Notes under the pieces: model-generated
The model's database searches: none
What the model was told of the DNA's origin: nothing
What the model saw: only the letters and a program-made list of their open reading frames with translations
Part shown: positions 22,160 through 34,777 of the stretch, piece after piece
How positions within the stretch are numbered: position 1 is the stretch's first letter
How the letters are laid out: the number at the start of each line of letters is the position of its first letter
Made by a program: the position numbers and the translations under genes
DNA from: Cacajao melanocephalus
Taxonomy: Eukaryota; Chordata; Mammalia; Primates; Pitheciidae
Reading direction: 5' to 3'
Assembly (NCBI GenBank): GCA_963573385.1
Contig: CAUYLG010026709.1
Location: 1-64,000 of the forward strand
Length of the DNA stretch: 64,000 nt

Positions 22160-22936
22160 GAAACCATTCTTTGGATGCCACCTTCCATTTCTCTTCCTGG
22201 CAGAAAGAAAACAATAAAAGAAGTGAAACTATAAAAAGGAACTTTACCATTTCCTAGTGTCACAGGCCAGGGGGAAAATAAAGAAGAAAAATAGTTTAAA
22301 TTTCTTTTGAGAATGGAATCATAGTCATAGAGCTGAAGCCTGTAGGTTGACCTGCCTTGTTTTCTGCCCTCTGTTACTTTACTAATCCCTGCTGAACCAA
22401 TATGACTGTGGTATAGGTTTGCTTGAGCCCCAGGGCCCAGGATTTGAGGAGGAGGAATTGGAAAGTCTAGGGAATTGTAGGATCAGGTACAACCAGTGTT
22501 AACCCTGCTCTTAATGTTTCACCTTAGTTTCAAAGCTTGTATCTTGAACCTCAGTTCTGTTCTAATTGTTCTATGTTGAAGTCCCATTTTTCTTCCATAT
22601 TCATTTTTCTAGTTTTCCTGATTCTGAGGCCAAATAATTGTATCAATAATTTTATCCCTTAGTTTCCAACCTTGGAACTCCAGGACCATGTGGGATGTGA
22701 GATAGTGTTGCATCTATCCTTGTTAATGTATAAGGAGTTGTTTCCACACACGAACAAGGAAGGTATGTGCTGAATAGTCTAGGCAAAGATATGAAGCACC
22801 AGGGATCATGATGATTTCAGGGAATCATTTGTAGATTAATATGCTGCAAGGACAATGGACATGAAGAAGAACTGATAGGATGTTGTTAAGAGAATTGTTG
22901 GGATTAGAGAGAACTTGAAAAAAGGAGAAAAATTAA
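22160..22936. other. Unassigned sequence
   Basis: No family or coding signature recognised. Confidence 0.4.
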
Positions 22937-23294
22937 TGTATTAGTCTGTTTTCATGCTGATGATAGAGACACACCTGAGACTGGGTGGAAAAAGAGGTTT
23001 AATTGGACTTACCATTCTACATGGCTCTGAGGGCGGGGTCAGAATCATGGCAGGAGGTGAAAGACACTTCTTAAATGGCAGCAGCAAGAGAATATGAGGA
23101 AGATGCAAAAGCAGAAACCTCTGATAAAACCGTCAGATCTTGTGAGACTTCTTCCCTACCTTGAGAACAGTATGGGGGAAGCCAACCCCATGGTTGAAAT
23201 TATCTCCCACCATCTCCCTCTCACAGCATGTGGGAATCACGGGAGTACAATTCAAGATGAGATTTGAGTGGGGACACAGAACCAAACCATATCC
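22937..23294 (-). mobile_element. Solitary THE1/MST-like MaLR LTR
   Basis: It starts TGTATTAGTCTGTTTTC, continues through 'gagactgggtggaaaaagag', 'gtttaattggacttaccatt' and 'tcaagatgagatttgagtgg', and ends near CCATATCC. It is an antisense THE1-type LTR, 358 bases. Flanking 5-mers ATTAA and GTTAA look like a worn target duplication. Confidence 0.88.
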
Positions 23295-23304
23295 GTTAAC
23301 AAGC

Positions 23305-23410
23305 TAAGACAACTGGCCAGGTGAGAGATAATGAGGACCCGAACTAAGATAACAGCAGTGGAATTTGAAGGAGAAAGTGATGCAAGAGATATTTAAAATG
23401 TAAAATCCAT
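23305..23410 (-). mobile_element. L2-like fragment, weak
   Basis: 'ggccaggtgagagataatga' then GGACCCGAACTAAGATAACAG resembles an antisense L2 internal phrase (ccaggcgagagatgatggtggcttggacc). Confidence 0.4.
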
Positions 23411-25840
23411 GCAACTTGTCATTTCATTGGCTACCAGTTGAAGGAAATATGGATGTCACCTATATCTGTCACTGACCAATGCAGAAACTTCCTCTCATGC
23501 ACTGGTAACTCCTCCAATTACATGGCCAAATGAGGGAGAGATGGAATCCAGATTGACCAATCAGGACACCTCACCTTGTAGGGCTTGAGTGGCAGGAGGT
23601 CTCAAGCACAGCTGGTGGGTACTGCCATATAATTTCTGGAACAAATGAAATAATAACCTATTCTTTTCTATTTGAAATTTAAGCATGAATTAACCCCAGT
23701 GCTACCATATGACAACAGACTGAGAATAAAGTCAGCCCAGAAAAAATCAGAAGCAAAGGAGAGGAGGAGAAGAGCAGATGCTTGATGATATTGTTAGAAT
23801 CCTTAGGTCTGGCTGAGTCTGAAGCTGTAACCAAGCAAGACAGACCAATAAATTTCCTCTTTCCAAAAGCCCTTTGGAATCATGTTTCTATCACCTAAAA
23901 GCAAGAATCCTGACCTATACAATGAAGAAGCTAAAGATAAATCTGAGGTTCCCAGCTTGAGCATTTGGGAAAACGTGGTAAGATACTGTTGCTGCCTTGA
24001 GGACCAGATGTAGAGGAGAAGGTCTGAGTGAAAGAACAAGTTCTATTTGAACCTGTAGCAGTTGAGGCACCCATCAATAAGGCTAATGATCAGCATGTTA
24101 TTAGGTCATAAAGTGACCATGCTATTAGATCACAATGCCATAGAATGACAATGAAAATGATTAGTGCTAAGCACAGGAGTAAGTGCAATAAATCTAAAGC
24201 CATCACATTCTCGCTGATTCAAGAAGCATTGTATCGTGCAAGCAGGTAGAAGTGGAATTATCAACAGCAACCTCACTGAGTTATCTATTTCAAATAATGA
24301 TTCAATATCCTCAAATAATTAAGCATTAATAGTGATAAATGATTCCAGTCACACTTCACCACTGATCACAATATCTGAGAATGTCCCAAAGTGTGTGCTT
24401 TTTCATATAGGAGGGCAGGGATTTGGAGACAGGACAGAGCTTGAGTTGGAAAGTTTTGGAGTAGGCTTAGGGCTTTGTAAGTGTTGCTTCAGCTGCTGTG
24501 ACTAAGAATAACTGAAGCAACAACATGAAGCTCCTAATTCTAAGTGTAATGCAAGCAGCTTTTCTTTCCCCAGTGTGTTCTATTGATTGCAGACAATATG
24601 TAATTACCTTCTGAGATATACTTTTCCCGTCTTAACTCCCTCTACATGTGAAATGAACTGTATCAGACAAATTAGTTTTTTCTTTCTTTCCCATCACCCA
24701 ACTTTCTTGGTTTTTTTCTGATTTGATGATTCTTTCCTCCTTCCAATACAGCAATACAATTGAGGATTAATGGTGTGCTACAAGGCCAGATAGAAATAAT
24801 ATGAAATCTAATGCAATATCTAGAGCTCTACTACAACAGAATGCCAGATCTGAAATGGCCTGAAATCATCACATCTCAAAAAGATAAGATAAGACCTTAT
24901 CTTAGCTATTAGGAAATAGGGAACCCAAAAGCAGATGACCCATCAAGTCAGCAGCCCCGCTCCTTGTTAGTTACAGGGTTGCACAAACATCTCAGGTCTC
25001 TTGACTCCTGGTTCTTTCCATCACCTTAAGATTTGTCTCTATGTACTGAATATATTGTGCTTTAAAGGCATTTTACATGGTTTCTTATCATACTAACAGC
25101 CCATCTTGATGTAATTTGTTTCCGTTAGAGCATGTGTATATCCAGCTTAGCTTTATTCCATTATCCCATCCTGGACAACCTTTATGGCAAAAATGTCACA
25201 CCAGAGAATGTATCAGCTACATTACCACAGACATACTGGCCTTTAATTTCCAAAACCAGGGGACCTCAGCCAGTGTACATTTTAGGCACACAAATTCAGA
25301 TATTTCTGTATTTAAATAGTTCTTGTAGAATAATAATCATCTTTTACATTCGCAGAGAAGTTTACAGTGTGTAAAGTACACTCAAGGAATCGTTTAGAAG
25401 TCCTAATTGGGTAAGATTTGTAGGTGCAAAGGCTTCTGTCAGAGAACAGACCTCGAACACCTGTTTAATCCATTTAAGCAAGAGATGCTGCTCATTTTTC
25501 AAAACAATTTCACCAAAGAATATTGAAACAAGAATAAAAAATGTAAAATGCCATCCACAATTCAATTATCAAGCAAAACTACCATTTTTTTAAATTTTTG
25601 CATGTTTCCGTTTTGAATTGGTCCACTGTGTGTGTGTGTGTGTGTGTGTATAACATACTCATTTATGCATTTAGGTTAGGTTTACATTTATTTTAAAAAA
25701 TTACTCCATATCGTTTTTCCCTATTGCTACACTATATTTATAACAATCTTGGTTACTGCTTGCTCAGTATTTTTTAAAAATGGATATAATTAAGCACATT
25801 TTTTCTCCATTAATGTTACTTTTTGCAACTAGGAATGAAA
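23411..25840. other. Unassigned sequence, no gene seen
   Basis: About 2.4 kb without a confident repeat call other than the TG tract at 25627-25650. Small items: a short perfect inverted repeat TAAGATAAGACCTTATCTTA near 24888-24907. Confidence 0.4.
25627..25650. repeat. (TG)n microsatellite, about 24 bases
   Basis: Pure TG dinucleotide run. Confidence 0.95.
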
Positions 25841-26147
25841 TAGGGGGGCTGAGCGTGGTGGCTCACGACTATAATCCCAGCACTTTGGGAGGCTGAGATG
25901 GGTGGATCACAAGGTCAAGAGATCGAGACCATCCTGGTCAACATGGTGAAACCCCGTCTCTACTAAAAATACAAAAATTAACTGGGCATGGTGGCACATA
26001 GTCCCAGCTACTCAGGAGGCTAAGGCGGGAGAATTACTTGAACCCAGGAGGCGGAGGTTGCGGTGAGCCGAGATCGCGCCATTGCACTCCAGCCTGGGTA
26101 ACAAGAGCGAAACTCAGTCTCAAAAAAAAAAAAAAAAGGGGGGGGCA
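25841..26147 (+). mobile_element. Full-length AluSc-like element
   Basis: It runs from 'ggctgagcgtggtggctcac' to a 15-base A tail followed by an unusual G8 run. GGTCAAGAGATCGAGACCAT is the Sc-type segment. Target duplication GAATGAAA is seen at 25833-25840 and again at 26148-26155. Confidence 0.93.
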
Positions 26148-28844
26148 GAATGAAAGGTTTCCAATGTAATCGTTGTTGTTGTTGTTTTAATGAAAATTGA
26201 GTGAAATCAATAACTGGGGAAATAAATAAAGACAACTCAGATGACAGCAGACTGTTTATTCAGAACTTGCTCAATCAGGGAGTTAGCCCTGTCCCTTGTA
26301 TCTGGTACAGGCTTAAAGGCACACAGGGTGATGGAGAAGCTTTACAGTGAAAACATGGGAAGACTTCTGGTACACTCCAATTGAAGATTGGGAAGGCTGA
26401 ATGTCAGCTAGAAGCACATGATTGGTTTGGGGAGAGTATTTGCCTTCCTCTGGTTGGTCATGAGTTGGAAGTAGGAACAAAAATTGGAACAACTGGCAGT
26501 CCCTGACCAAGTTCTCATTTTTTTGAGCCAATGTCTATAAGATTGTGGTTTGGATCCCAGAGCTGGTTGCTGCAGGAATTAGGGGTCACAGTTCTATGGC
26601 TAAATACCATCTGGCTGTTGGCCATTGTGTTGTCAATCTCTCACTGGATAAAAGTCAGCTTGATTGCCTGCTGCCAGAATTAATCTTACAAGTAGTCTCT
26701 AAGCCTGGGTGTGAGCAAAGCCTAAATGTCAAAGAATGTCACTGTAGTAAATAGAATACCTATAATAAATTCCTATATTTACACTTCAACAGCTATTTAC
26801 TGAACTAAATTTTATTAAGAATTGTTATTCAGCTCAAGTTCCTAAATAGTGACCAAATGAGTCCTTTTGTGTTTTATTTGCCTGTTTCTGATAACATACA
26901 TATGTTAATCAATTAAATTGACTCAGACTTGGTTTGTGCTATTCTTTCAGGCAGCCTGAAACAATAGCTCAACTACAAGATGGCTCAATATATTTTATTC
27001 TGGAGTCAGTTCATAGTTTTAGCTAGGTAATTGTTTATCATTAATTCCACTTTAGATCCTAGATTTGCGGTATTTCATTCTGCATACTTCTTTATGTCAT
27101 AAATAAATTTAATGTTAAATGTACATTTTAAAAACATATAGTTTATCGATGGGCAGATTACAAATAATCATAAGGTATGTGTAATCAAAACTCAGGTTAA
27201 GAAACAGATTAGGCTAGTATCTTCAAGGCTCTGTGATCCCATTCCCAGTTTTATTCTTCTCTTTCCCCAGAGGTTGTCATTATTCTGATGTTTTGTGAAA
27301 TGAGTATTCATTGTCCCAGGACTTCCTGTTATATTTTATCTCTGATCTGCAAATCTTGCTCTGTCTATGTACTTCTAAAAGAGTCTTTTATTTAGATATC
27401 CCAGTTCTTCTAAAAGCCTCTATTATTTCTCCCAGATGTGGTTTAGGAGGGAAAATCACTCATCAATGGGACAATCCATAAACGGAAGAGACACAGACTT
27501 ATTAGATGTCATGGTGCCCTCCCTCATGCCTATTTATAGATGATAGAAGCAGGTATCTTAATAAAGTCAGCTAGTCAAAATATCAGAGAAAATTATAGGA
27601 TATATAACCACTGCCCCTAGGTTTTCTTTTAAACTAATTCAGGATTCCTATTGTGAACCTCTCCCTGAAATTTCCCCAATTCTGTGGGATATGATAGCAA
27701 TGGTGGCATTGTTTATTTCCTTCTAAAATAAATATGTATCATTATGGGAGATAAATAATAATACCTTTATTATTATTTATTTGGCTGACAGCATTATTAC
27801 TTATTTGGCTGATGAAGAAACTCAGAATGGGCAAATGCTGACCCAAAGAGATACCACTACAAATAGGAGAATTAAATTTCTATGTAGATTTCTAATTTCA
27901 AATTCTATGCCTGTTGTTCTTCCTCCTAAAACATGGTACATCCCAATATGTATCAAGAACCTAGAAGAAAAAAAGCTGTCTTATAGCTACTGTCCTTGTT
28001 TGAACTAGATGGAATAAAAATTCTACATACAGGCTTTTATCTAGAATAGTCTAGAACCAGAACCACCAATTTCTAATAAATTGCTTTAAAAAGTATTATT
28101 TCAGGGAGCTAGTATCCATTCCTCCATGAATACCCATACACCATCAAAGAATTAGCTTCTCATTCATTTATCATTTATTAATTCATCTTTTGACAAACAC
28201 TTATTAACAATCTATAGAATAAGCAAAACAAATTATTAATACCATTTTGCAAAAACGTAATTCATGCTAAAGGAAAGTGACTTGATTAACTTATAGAGCA
28301 CTGCAAGTGCAGTCTTACCAGTCAGAGTTCCTCTTTGAGTGTAATGATCCCCTCTATTCTCTACATCATGACTGAAGATGTGGTCATTTTAGCCTCTATT
28401 AATGCTTAAACCAGAAGCTGAGGTTAGGACCTGTCAATGTTGAGCGTTGCTTGATTGACTTTTTTTTGGGGGGGGGGACATAAGGAATATATATAATCAT
28501 TATTACAAAACAAACTAAGATTCAACAAGAAAATCCACGTCAAGATAGAGTAAATGTTGCTGTTTTGGCTACTCAATCAGTTGAATGAACCCAACAATCA
28601 GCAATGCTAATTCACCACTAATATGTTTCTGGCTCAACACTGTACTCTCATAAAATATAAATAAAGGATAGACTTTATCCCTTGCTTGGAGGAGTTTAAA
28701 AATCTTAGGAGAACATAATCATACAGAAGAAAAATAATGCAGCATAGAAATTTTGGTTCATAGAATAAGTGTTCTATAATATAGGTACCCAATATTTGTG
28801 CCACACCTTTGGGCTGCAGGACTACATTTTGGGCTTTGTATTCT
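26148..28844. other. Unassigned sequence, no gene seen
   Basis: About 2.7 kb. The part at 26240-26700 could be a worn antisense LTR because TTTATT lies near its left edge, but I cannot name a family. 27170-27330 has a weak L1-UTR-like feel (gtgtaatcaaaactcaggtt). A T8G10 tract sits at 28460-28477. Confidence 0.4.
28460..28477. repeat. Adjacent T8 and G10 homopolymers
   Basis: Eight T are followed immediately by ten G in otherwise ordinary sequence. Confidence 0.9.
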
Positions 28845-28930
28845 CTTTCGGAAACAGACTCAGAATAGATGATTAACTTACCTGAGATCCCACAGTTAAT
28901 TGTCCGTGAAGATTGGTATTTTTAACTGTA
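28845..28930 (-). mobile_element. MIR relic
   Basis: 'ggaaacagactcagaataga' then TTAACTTACCTGAGATCCCACAGTTAA resembles the antisense MIR core. Confidence 0.55.
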
Positions 28931-29544
28931 TTTTTAGCTTGTAACATATATGGAAATCTCAAGCCCGTGGTTATAGTAAGAATATATCCTACTTCATCAT
29001 TCTAATTTTGAGCTTATATCTTGGAGGGATTGGGGTTTTGGCACAACACATTAAAAAAAAAAAAAGAAAAGGAAAAAGAGTGCACAGGAAAGGCGTGGGA
29101 TGTGTGTATGCCTCCGCAATAGGAAAATTCTGTGCCTGTCTTCTCACCTGAAAGATGATATTCCCTTGCTTCCAGGCATTTGATAAGAGAATGGTGAGTT
29201 TGTGGCATTGACAAACCAATTGGAGAACACATCTTTAGTAGGATGTAGGGGAAAAATAGACTTTTCCTGGTTTACTTGATAAGACACCTTTTTTACCTGG
29301 ATGAAGAGGTCACTTCAACTCCATTCTGATATTGCTTTCTGAGTTTTCAATAAGTTTCTCCAGTAAATCTTTGTATCTTAAAAGTTGCAACGTTTTCCAT
29401 GTGATATTATTCTAAGAACACAGAGTGCAAAATGTTAACTGCTTTGGTAACATTTTGCAGCACATCAAGAAAGACTTTGATGTTCCTGTGGTTTCAAAAC
29501 TCAAATAATACCAACTGTATCCTCTCACTCTCTCTCTGGCTCCC

Positions 29545-29548
<4 letters not shown>
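28931..29548. other. Unassigned sequence
   Basis: Nothing recognised. An A-rich run lies at about 29052-29080. Confidence 0.4.
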
Positions 29549-29588
<40 letters not shown>

Positions 29589-29624
29589 TTTGTGTGTATG
29601 TGTGTGTGTGTGTGTGTGTGTGTT
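29549..29624. repeat. (TG)n microsatellite, about 76 bases
   Basis: TG dinucleotides with TATG and TTTG interruptions, preceded by a short CT-rich stretch (29522-29540). Frames across it give Cys-Val or Thr-His runs and are not genes. Confidence 0.97.
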
Positions 29625-30529
29625 TTCCTGAGCCACATTTGTATTAATCACAAGGTGACGACAGCTCAACATATATTCCTTTGCATAATATTCAACTGAT
29701 TCAACTGATATTTTTAGGAGCCCAGTCATCTATCAAATGGGAAGAGAAAAAGAGTTGATAAAAATAAATTTCCCATTGTTGACAGCCAGAGCTTTAGATC
29801 TCCAAAAATTGTTTCTATCTCTGAGGTAGCGTTACTTCAAAGAGATGAAAATCATCCAAATGGAGTAGAAAAACTTCAGCTCTTTCTGAACCATATTTCA
29901 ATCAAGGGAAAAGAAAAGCATCTACATTGTTAATCAGGGTGAGGAGGGGGAGAAGAAAAAAACACTATGAATTTTTACAGCATGTTTGTTATTTTCTTTT
30001 GGACACAGTGCTCCAGGAAGCCCAGCGAGATGATGATCCTAAACCCTGAGCAGATGGTCTTTAAAATGATCATACGGATTTTCTTTCATAATGAATATCA
30101 AGAATCCTATAGGATTTATAACAAAAACTGTTCATACATATGAAAAGACAGATGTTTCTTTAGATGCTGCTCAACATTTCTTTGGCTGAAGCCAGGAAGA
30201 GCCATTAGCTGTGACTTTATTTTCAAGCAGTTGAGTTATTTGGGACTTTAGTCTCAACTAATCAATGTCAAAACACCTTTTAAATGGAAATCATTTTTTC
30301 TCTGGGGTGGAGGATGGAGGGCATGTGTTTAGGAGGTCAGGGAATTAAACTGACTTTTGCATATATTTTTTATTGTTGCACAAGACTTGGGAAATCTGTC
30401 AGGCTTCTTTTTGCAATTCTATGTCAATGAAGCAAGACACTGTTCAAAACAAATATTTTCTGCCTAAAGAGCAGCACTTAGACTGAAGTTACAGAAAAAG
30501 AGTAGATTCTGTAGTCTGGATATGACTGA
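29625..30529. other. Unassigned sequence
   Basis: Nothing recognised in about 900 bases. Confidence 0.4.
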
Positions 30530-30650
30530 ATTTTCAGTACTGCTCTGGAGGGCAGGGGTCTGAGTTCTAATCTGAAATCTATCACTCTCTAGTTCTGTAG
30601 TGAGTTTAGACAAGGCACTATCTTTCTCTGAGTTCATAGTGATCAACATC
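30530..30650 (+). mobile_element. MIR relic
   Basis: 'ggtctgagttctaatctgaa' , 'atctatcactctctagttct' and 'gtttagacaaggcactatct' then TTCTCTGAG keep the sense MIR order (gggttcgaatcccggctctgccacttactagctgtgtgacc...). Confidence 0.65.
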
Positions 30651-31589
30651 AAAGGAAACCTGAAGTAATTCAGCATATCACAAACCTGACTCCCAAAATT
30701 ACCGGAAGGGTTTTTTTTTTTATAATGTGTTTGCTAAGATCCAAACCAGCATACAGAATCAGAATATTTGGGAACAGTGTTCTGAGAAGTTATTGTTAAA
30801 AACAAAAACAAAACTTTACAAATCATTTCTAATTTTCTCACCTATCAGAGAATGAAACATGTATTTTTTTTTTTTTTACAGTTGGATAAATGCATGGATC
30901 AGTTCTAGGGTAGAATATTACTGATGGTGGTGCTCATGATATTCTTAAAGATGAAAACAGTTTTATTATAATGTTAATTTTAAAATTCAGAACATAAATA
31001 TGCATTTGCATTATAATATAAATGAATGTTCTTTTCTTTTTCCATTTCTTCCTACCTTTCTTCTTAACTCAGAATATTTTAATGCCAAACATTTAAGGCA
31101 ATTTATTTTCTTAAAGACCAATGATAAAAGGAGCTTTACTAGTTCAATTAGAGGAAAGCGTTCTGGACTTAGGAGTTAATAACCCCCAGAGTCCCCAAAC
31201 CAGGTGAAGAAGGTAGTCACCCAAAGGACACAAAGTGCCAAAGTCACTGAGCATGTCTCAAACACTGTGATGACCTTGAACTTGCATTTTGATGCCATCT
31301 AGGGAGATGGGAAATAAAGCCCAAGGCTAGTATATGGTAGATGTCCTAACAGGTGACCTCCTAAGCATGACATCCCAATAAGGATAAACCCGGCTTGGAA
31401 GGGTGAATGTTAAGTAAACCCTGAACTAAAGGGGTCACCTGTTTTCACATTGGCCAGGTGTAAGAATAAATCCTAACAATTTATTATCATGAATCTTTCT
31501 TTATATAGGTTTCTGGTAAAATATTTTACTGCATATGTCTTGTCATAACATTAGTCTTTTAATTCAAAAGGGTATATCATTGATGTTCC
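30651..31589. other. Unassigned sequence with T-rich runs
   Basis: T runs occur at about 30711-30721 and 30867-30879. No family recognised. Confidence 0.4.
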
Positions 31590-31910
31590 TCAGATGGCTG
31601 ACTTCGACAAATTCAAAATCTCACTGAAGCAGAGGAAAGAGGCTCAAAGGGCACAAACGTTTCGTTATAAAGTGAATAAGGTGTTGAATTCTAATATACA
31701 GCATGGTGATTTTAGTTAATAATAATGTATAATCAAAAGCTAAGAGAATAGAAATTAAGTATTCTAACAAAAAAACTATGTGAGCTGATTGGTATATTAA
31801 TCAGCTTAATGGGGTAATCATTTCACAATGTGTTCATATATCCTTATGTTGTATACCTTCAATATACATAATTTGTGTTTGTCAACCATACCTCAGTAAA
31901 ACTGGATGAC
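31590..31910 (+). mobile_element. L1M 3' UTR fragment
   Basis: 'aatatacagcatggtgattt' then TAGTTAATAATAATGTAT, and later 'atcatttcacaatgtgttca' followed by a 'tatgttgtataccttcaata' segment, follow an L1M-type 3' UTR (cagcatggtgactatagttaataacaatgtat ... acattgtata). Body and 5' part are absent. Confidence 0.75.
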
Positions 31911-31974
31911 AGTGGGAAAAGTAACATTCTCAAAGAAGTTAAAGATCTAAAGAACATAAACACTCTAGTTTGTC

Positions 31975-32092
31975 CTCTCTTTATCCCTCTATCTTTCTCT
32001 CTCACACCCACCCACGCACATATGCACACCCCTTTTCTCTTTTCTTTCTCATATGTTCTGCCTCTGTTTTCTCTGTCTCTCTCTCTCTCTCA
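31975..32092. repeat. Pyrimidine-rich low-complexity tract
   Basis: CT-rich sequence including a CT dinucleotide run (tctctgtctctctctctctc) and a short ACACCC-rich patch. Confidence 0.85.
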
Positions 32093-33390
32093 TAAGCTGT
32101 TATCAGTTCAGGATTCTAATGATAGAGAACAAGGTGAGTGGCTCCTCTTCGAACATTTGTTTTACTGTCTTTCTTTATGAAACTTTGGAGATAAAGTTTT
32201 CCCTTTAATACTTGAGAATGCAAATTTTTTTATGCCAAGAAAAGGCACTCTTGTAAGGAATGGCATATATAGCATTCATCTGATGGAATGATAAATGTTC
32301 ATGTGGGTTCATGTTCCAGTTTTACATTCCTCCTGTTGTATCACATGAGACAAGCCATTTTGAATCTGCTATGGAAATGAACCGGCAGCGATGGCCCCAG
32401 TGTATCAGCCCCAAACTGTCCCCATATTGTTCACATTTTCACTGCAAGCTAGGATCATTAGCTAAAGCCTATTGGTGTTAAAACTGAAATTTGTACACAC
32501 CCAGTTTCTTTAAATGTATTTCAAATTATCATATGTTTAGCCATTTAGAGCCTACCTAGTTTGCATGTTCTGCAAAACTACACTCAACATCTGCTAATTA
32601 CAGATAAGTAGATGACCTTTGTAGCTAAACCCTCAACTGCTGCCTCTTTTATAGTTCTTTCACGCAGAGATTGCTCAGTAGCTGCTGAGACAAGAATATC
32701 ACTTAGGTGAGCTCCCTCTGTGATTTTCTCCTTTTCCTAAAGAGATCCTTTTTTCTCTATTTTGCTTCTGGGTGTGGCTTTGTGTCATTGTCTCTGGAAG
32801 ATCTCTTGTTGGGAGGGACTCTCATGCAACTCTACGCAAGCGCGGTCCATCAAAGCAATGTTAGTGCCTCTCACATCCTTATGTTTTCTTGATCAACACT
32901 GGAATCTTTGAATTTAACATAGTCTTATTTGAAAATGATGGTATATTATTTATCCAACAGTGACATTTGGAAAGAGCCTGGCATCACATCTGATATTTAA
33001 TTGAAGGTCATTAAATGTGATGCTCTCTCCTCTTTGTAATGGGTTCATATGTGGTGTTGTTTGTTCCACAGAAAGAAAAGACGAGTGGCAAATATTCTGT
33101 CATTTGAGTAAACATTTGAGAAGGCCTGGTCAAAGGCTGGAGGAACAGAGCTTTAGAGATGGACTGGGAAGTTTGGATCCATTGCTTTTGTTTTGTTTTT
33201 TTTAAAGTAATTCATCAGAATCTATCAAATATTCATATTACTTAGAGCTTTAAGGACACAACTCTAAAGAGGCTAGCTTCATTCAGTATTAGTTTCCATA
33301 AGATGAAAGTTAGCATCAAATATGAGAGAATGCTTCTTGATGGGACAGAATACAAGAAACATTTTCAAAATACAGATTAAAAAGCAAATT
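32093..33390. other. Unassigned sequence, no gene seen
   Basis: About 1.3 kb with no clear repeat and no supported exon. Frames at 32707-32892 and 33017-33205 have no motifs. Confidence 0.4.
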
Positions 33391-33669
33391 GAGCCGGGTG
33401 TGGTGGCTCACACCTACAATCCAGCACTTTGAGAGACCGAGGCAGGTGGATTGCCTGAAGTCAAGAGTTCGAGACCAGCCTGGCTAACCTGGTGAAACCT
33501 TGTCTCTACTAAAAATACAAAAATTAGCTGGATATGGTGGCAGGCACCTGTAATCCCAGCTACTCAGGAGGCTGAGGTGGGAGAATCACTTGAACCCAGG
33601 AGGTGGAGGTTACAGTGAGCCAAGATTGCGCCATTACACTCCAGCCTGGGTGACAAGAGAGAAGCTCTG
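33391..33669 (+). mobile_element. Full-length Alu (S-like) with tail converted to microsatellite
   Basis: It runs from 'gagccgggtgtggtggctca' to 'ctccagcctgggtgacaaga'. The expected A tail is replaced by TG/TA repeats (33670-33789). A 10-base target duplication AAAGCAAATT (33381-33390) and AAAGCAAGTT (33790-33799) brackets Alu plus microsatellite. Confidence 0.94.
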
Positions 33670-33671
33670 TA

Positions 33672-33717
<46 letters not shown>

Positions 33718-33789
33718 CACACATATATACATAATATTATATATATATGTATGTATATATTATATATATATAATATAATGTATATATAT
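33670..33789. repeat. (TG)n(TA)n compound microsatellite, 120 bases
   Basis: Short TGTG, then a TA run of about 28 bases, CACATACACACA, then more TA/TGTA repeats with self-complementary parts. It lies inside the Alu's target duplication, so it grew from the Alu tail. Confidence 0.95.
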
Positions 33790-33799
33790 AAAGCAAGTT

Positions 33800-34417
33800 C
33801 ATTTCTCCCATCTAAACAAGCAAAATAAGCAGTTACATTGTTGCTTGCAAGGGTCGTGGCAGTGGAAATGCCGGATGTGACCGAAACACACAGGGTGAGA
33901 GCTCATTCAGCTAGGGGTGTGCTCAAAGCACACTTCACCTCAGATGAACGACCAAAAATGTTTCTTGCCAAATTATTGAAGCCAGATATTTGTAGTTGCA
34001 AAAAGTAGTAGTTTACTAGAGTCAAAAGCCCACTTCCTCTGGGAAGTACAGCTACTGGCCTGTGTTACTGTGTAAACTCTGTCTCCATGTATATTACAGC
34101 ACTCAGTTTCATGATGGCTTCTGCACTGTCTGCTCCGACAGAAAGACAACAATTACCACTGAAATGCTTAGAAATGCCACTGCCTCTCTCACAAGCACAG
34201 CTTGTTGGCCTGGATGAGGGAAGTATATTCCAGGCTCTCCGTGAGGATCTTCTTGTGAATCTTCTAGATTTATGTGACATCATCAATCCACTATGACTAC
34301 TTCTTTCAGAATCTTTATCCTTCCTCTACTGTTGGCTACAGCTGATCAAGGAACCTTGCTTTGTTCAGCATGGGGCATCATTTTATTCTGGCTTCAGAGT
34401 TCAACTATAGCAGATGG
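33800..34417. other. Unassigned sequence with overlapping frames
   Basis: Overlapping frames at 34065-34286 (-) and 34087-34296 (+), about 70 codons each, show no domain I recognise. No repeat family identified. Probably non-coding. Confidence 0.35.
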
Positions 34418-34777
34418 TGATATGGTTTGACTGTGTCCCCACCCAAATCTCATCTTGAATTGTAGCTCCCATAATTCCCACATGCTGTAGGAGAGACCAC
34501 GTGGGAGAGAATTGAACCATGAAGGCTGATTCCTGCATACTGCTCTCATTTTAGTGAATAACTCTCCTGAGATCTGATGGTTTTATAAGGGAGCCCTTTT
34601 CTCTTGGCTCTCACTCTCTCCTTGTCTGTTGCCATGTAAGATGTGCCTTTTGCTTCTGCCATGATTGTGAGTCCTCCCCAGCCATGTGGAAATGTGAGTC
34701 CATTAAACCTCTTTTTCTTTATAAATTACCCTGTCTCAGGTATATCTTTATCAGCAGCATGAAAACAAACTAATACA
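34418..34777 (+). mobile_element. Solitary THE1/MST-like MaLR LTR
   Basis: It starts TGATATGGTTTGACTGTGTC, contains 'aaatctcatcttgaattgta', 'gagatctgatggttttataa' and 'ttaaacctctttttctttat', and ends AACTAATACA. It is 360 bases with flanking 5-mers GATGG and GACGG as the target duplication. Confidence 0.92.

Noticed and set aside
29412..29729. 105-codon antisense frame with Thr-His repeats
   Set aside because: It is produced by the TG microsatellite at 29549-29624.
31593..31727. Small ATG frame beginning MADFDKFKISLKQ after a splice-acceptor-like TTCCTCAG
   Set aside because: The nucleotides align with an L1M 3' UTR (agtcgaactcatagaagcag-like then the cagcatggtgatttt block), so it is repeat sequence.
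34065..34296. Overlapping frames of about 70 codons on both strands
   Set aside because: Neither matches a protein family I recognise. Overlap on both strands is typical of chance frames.
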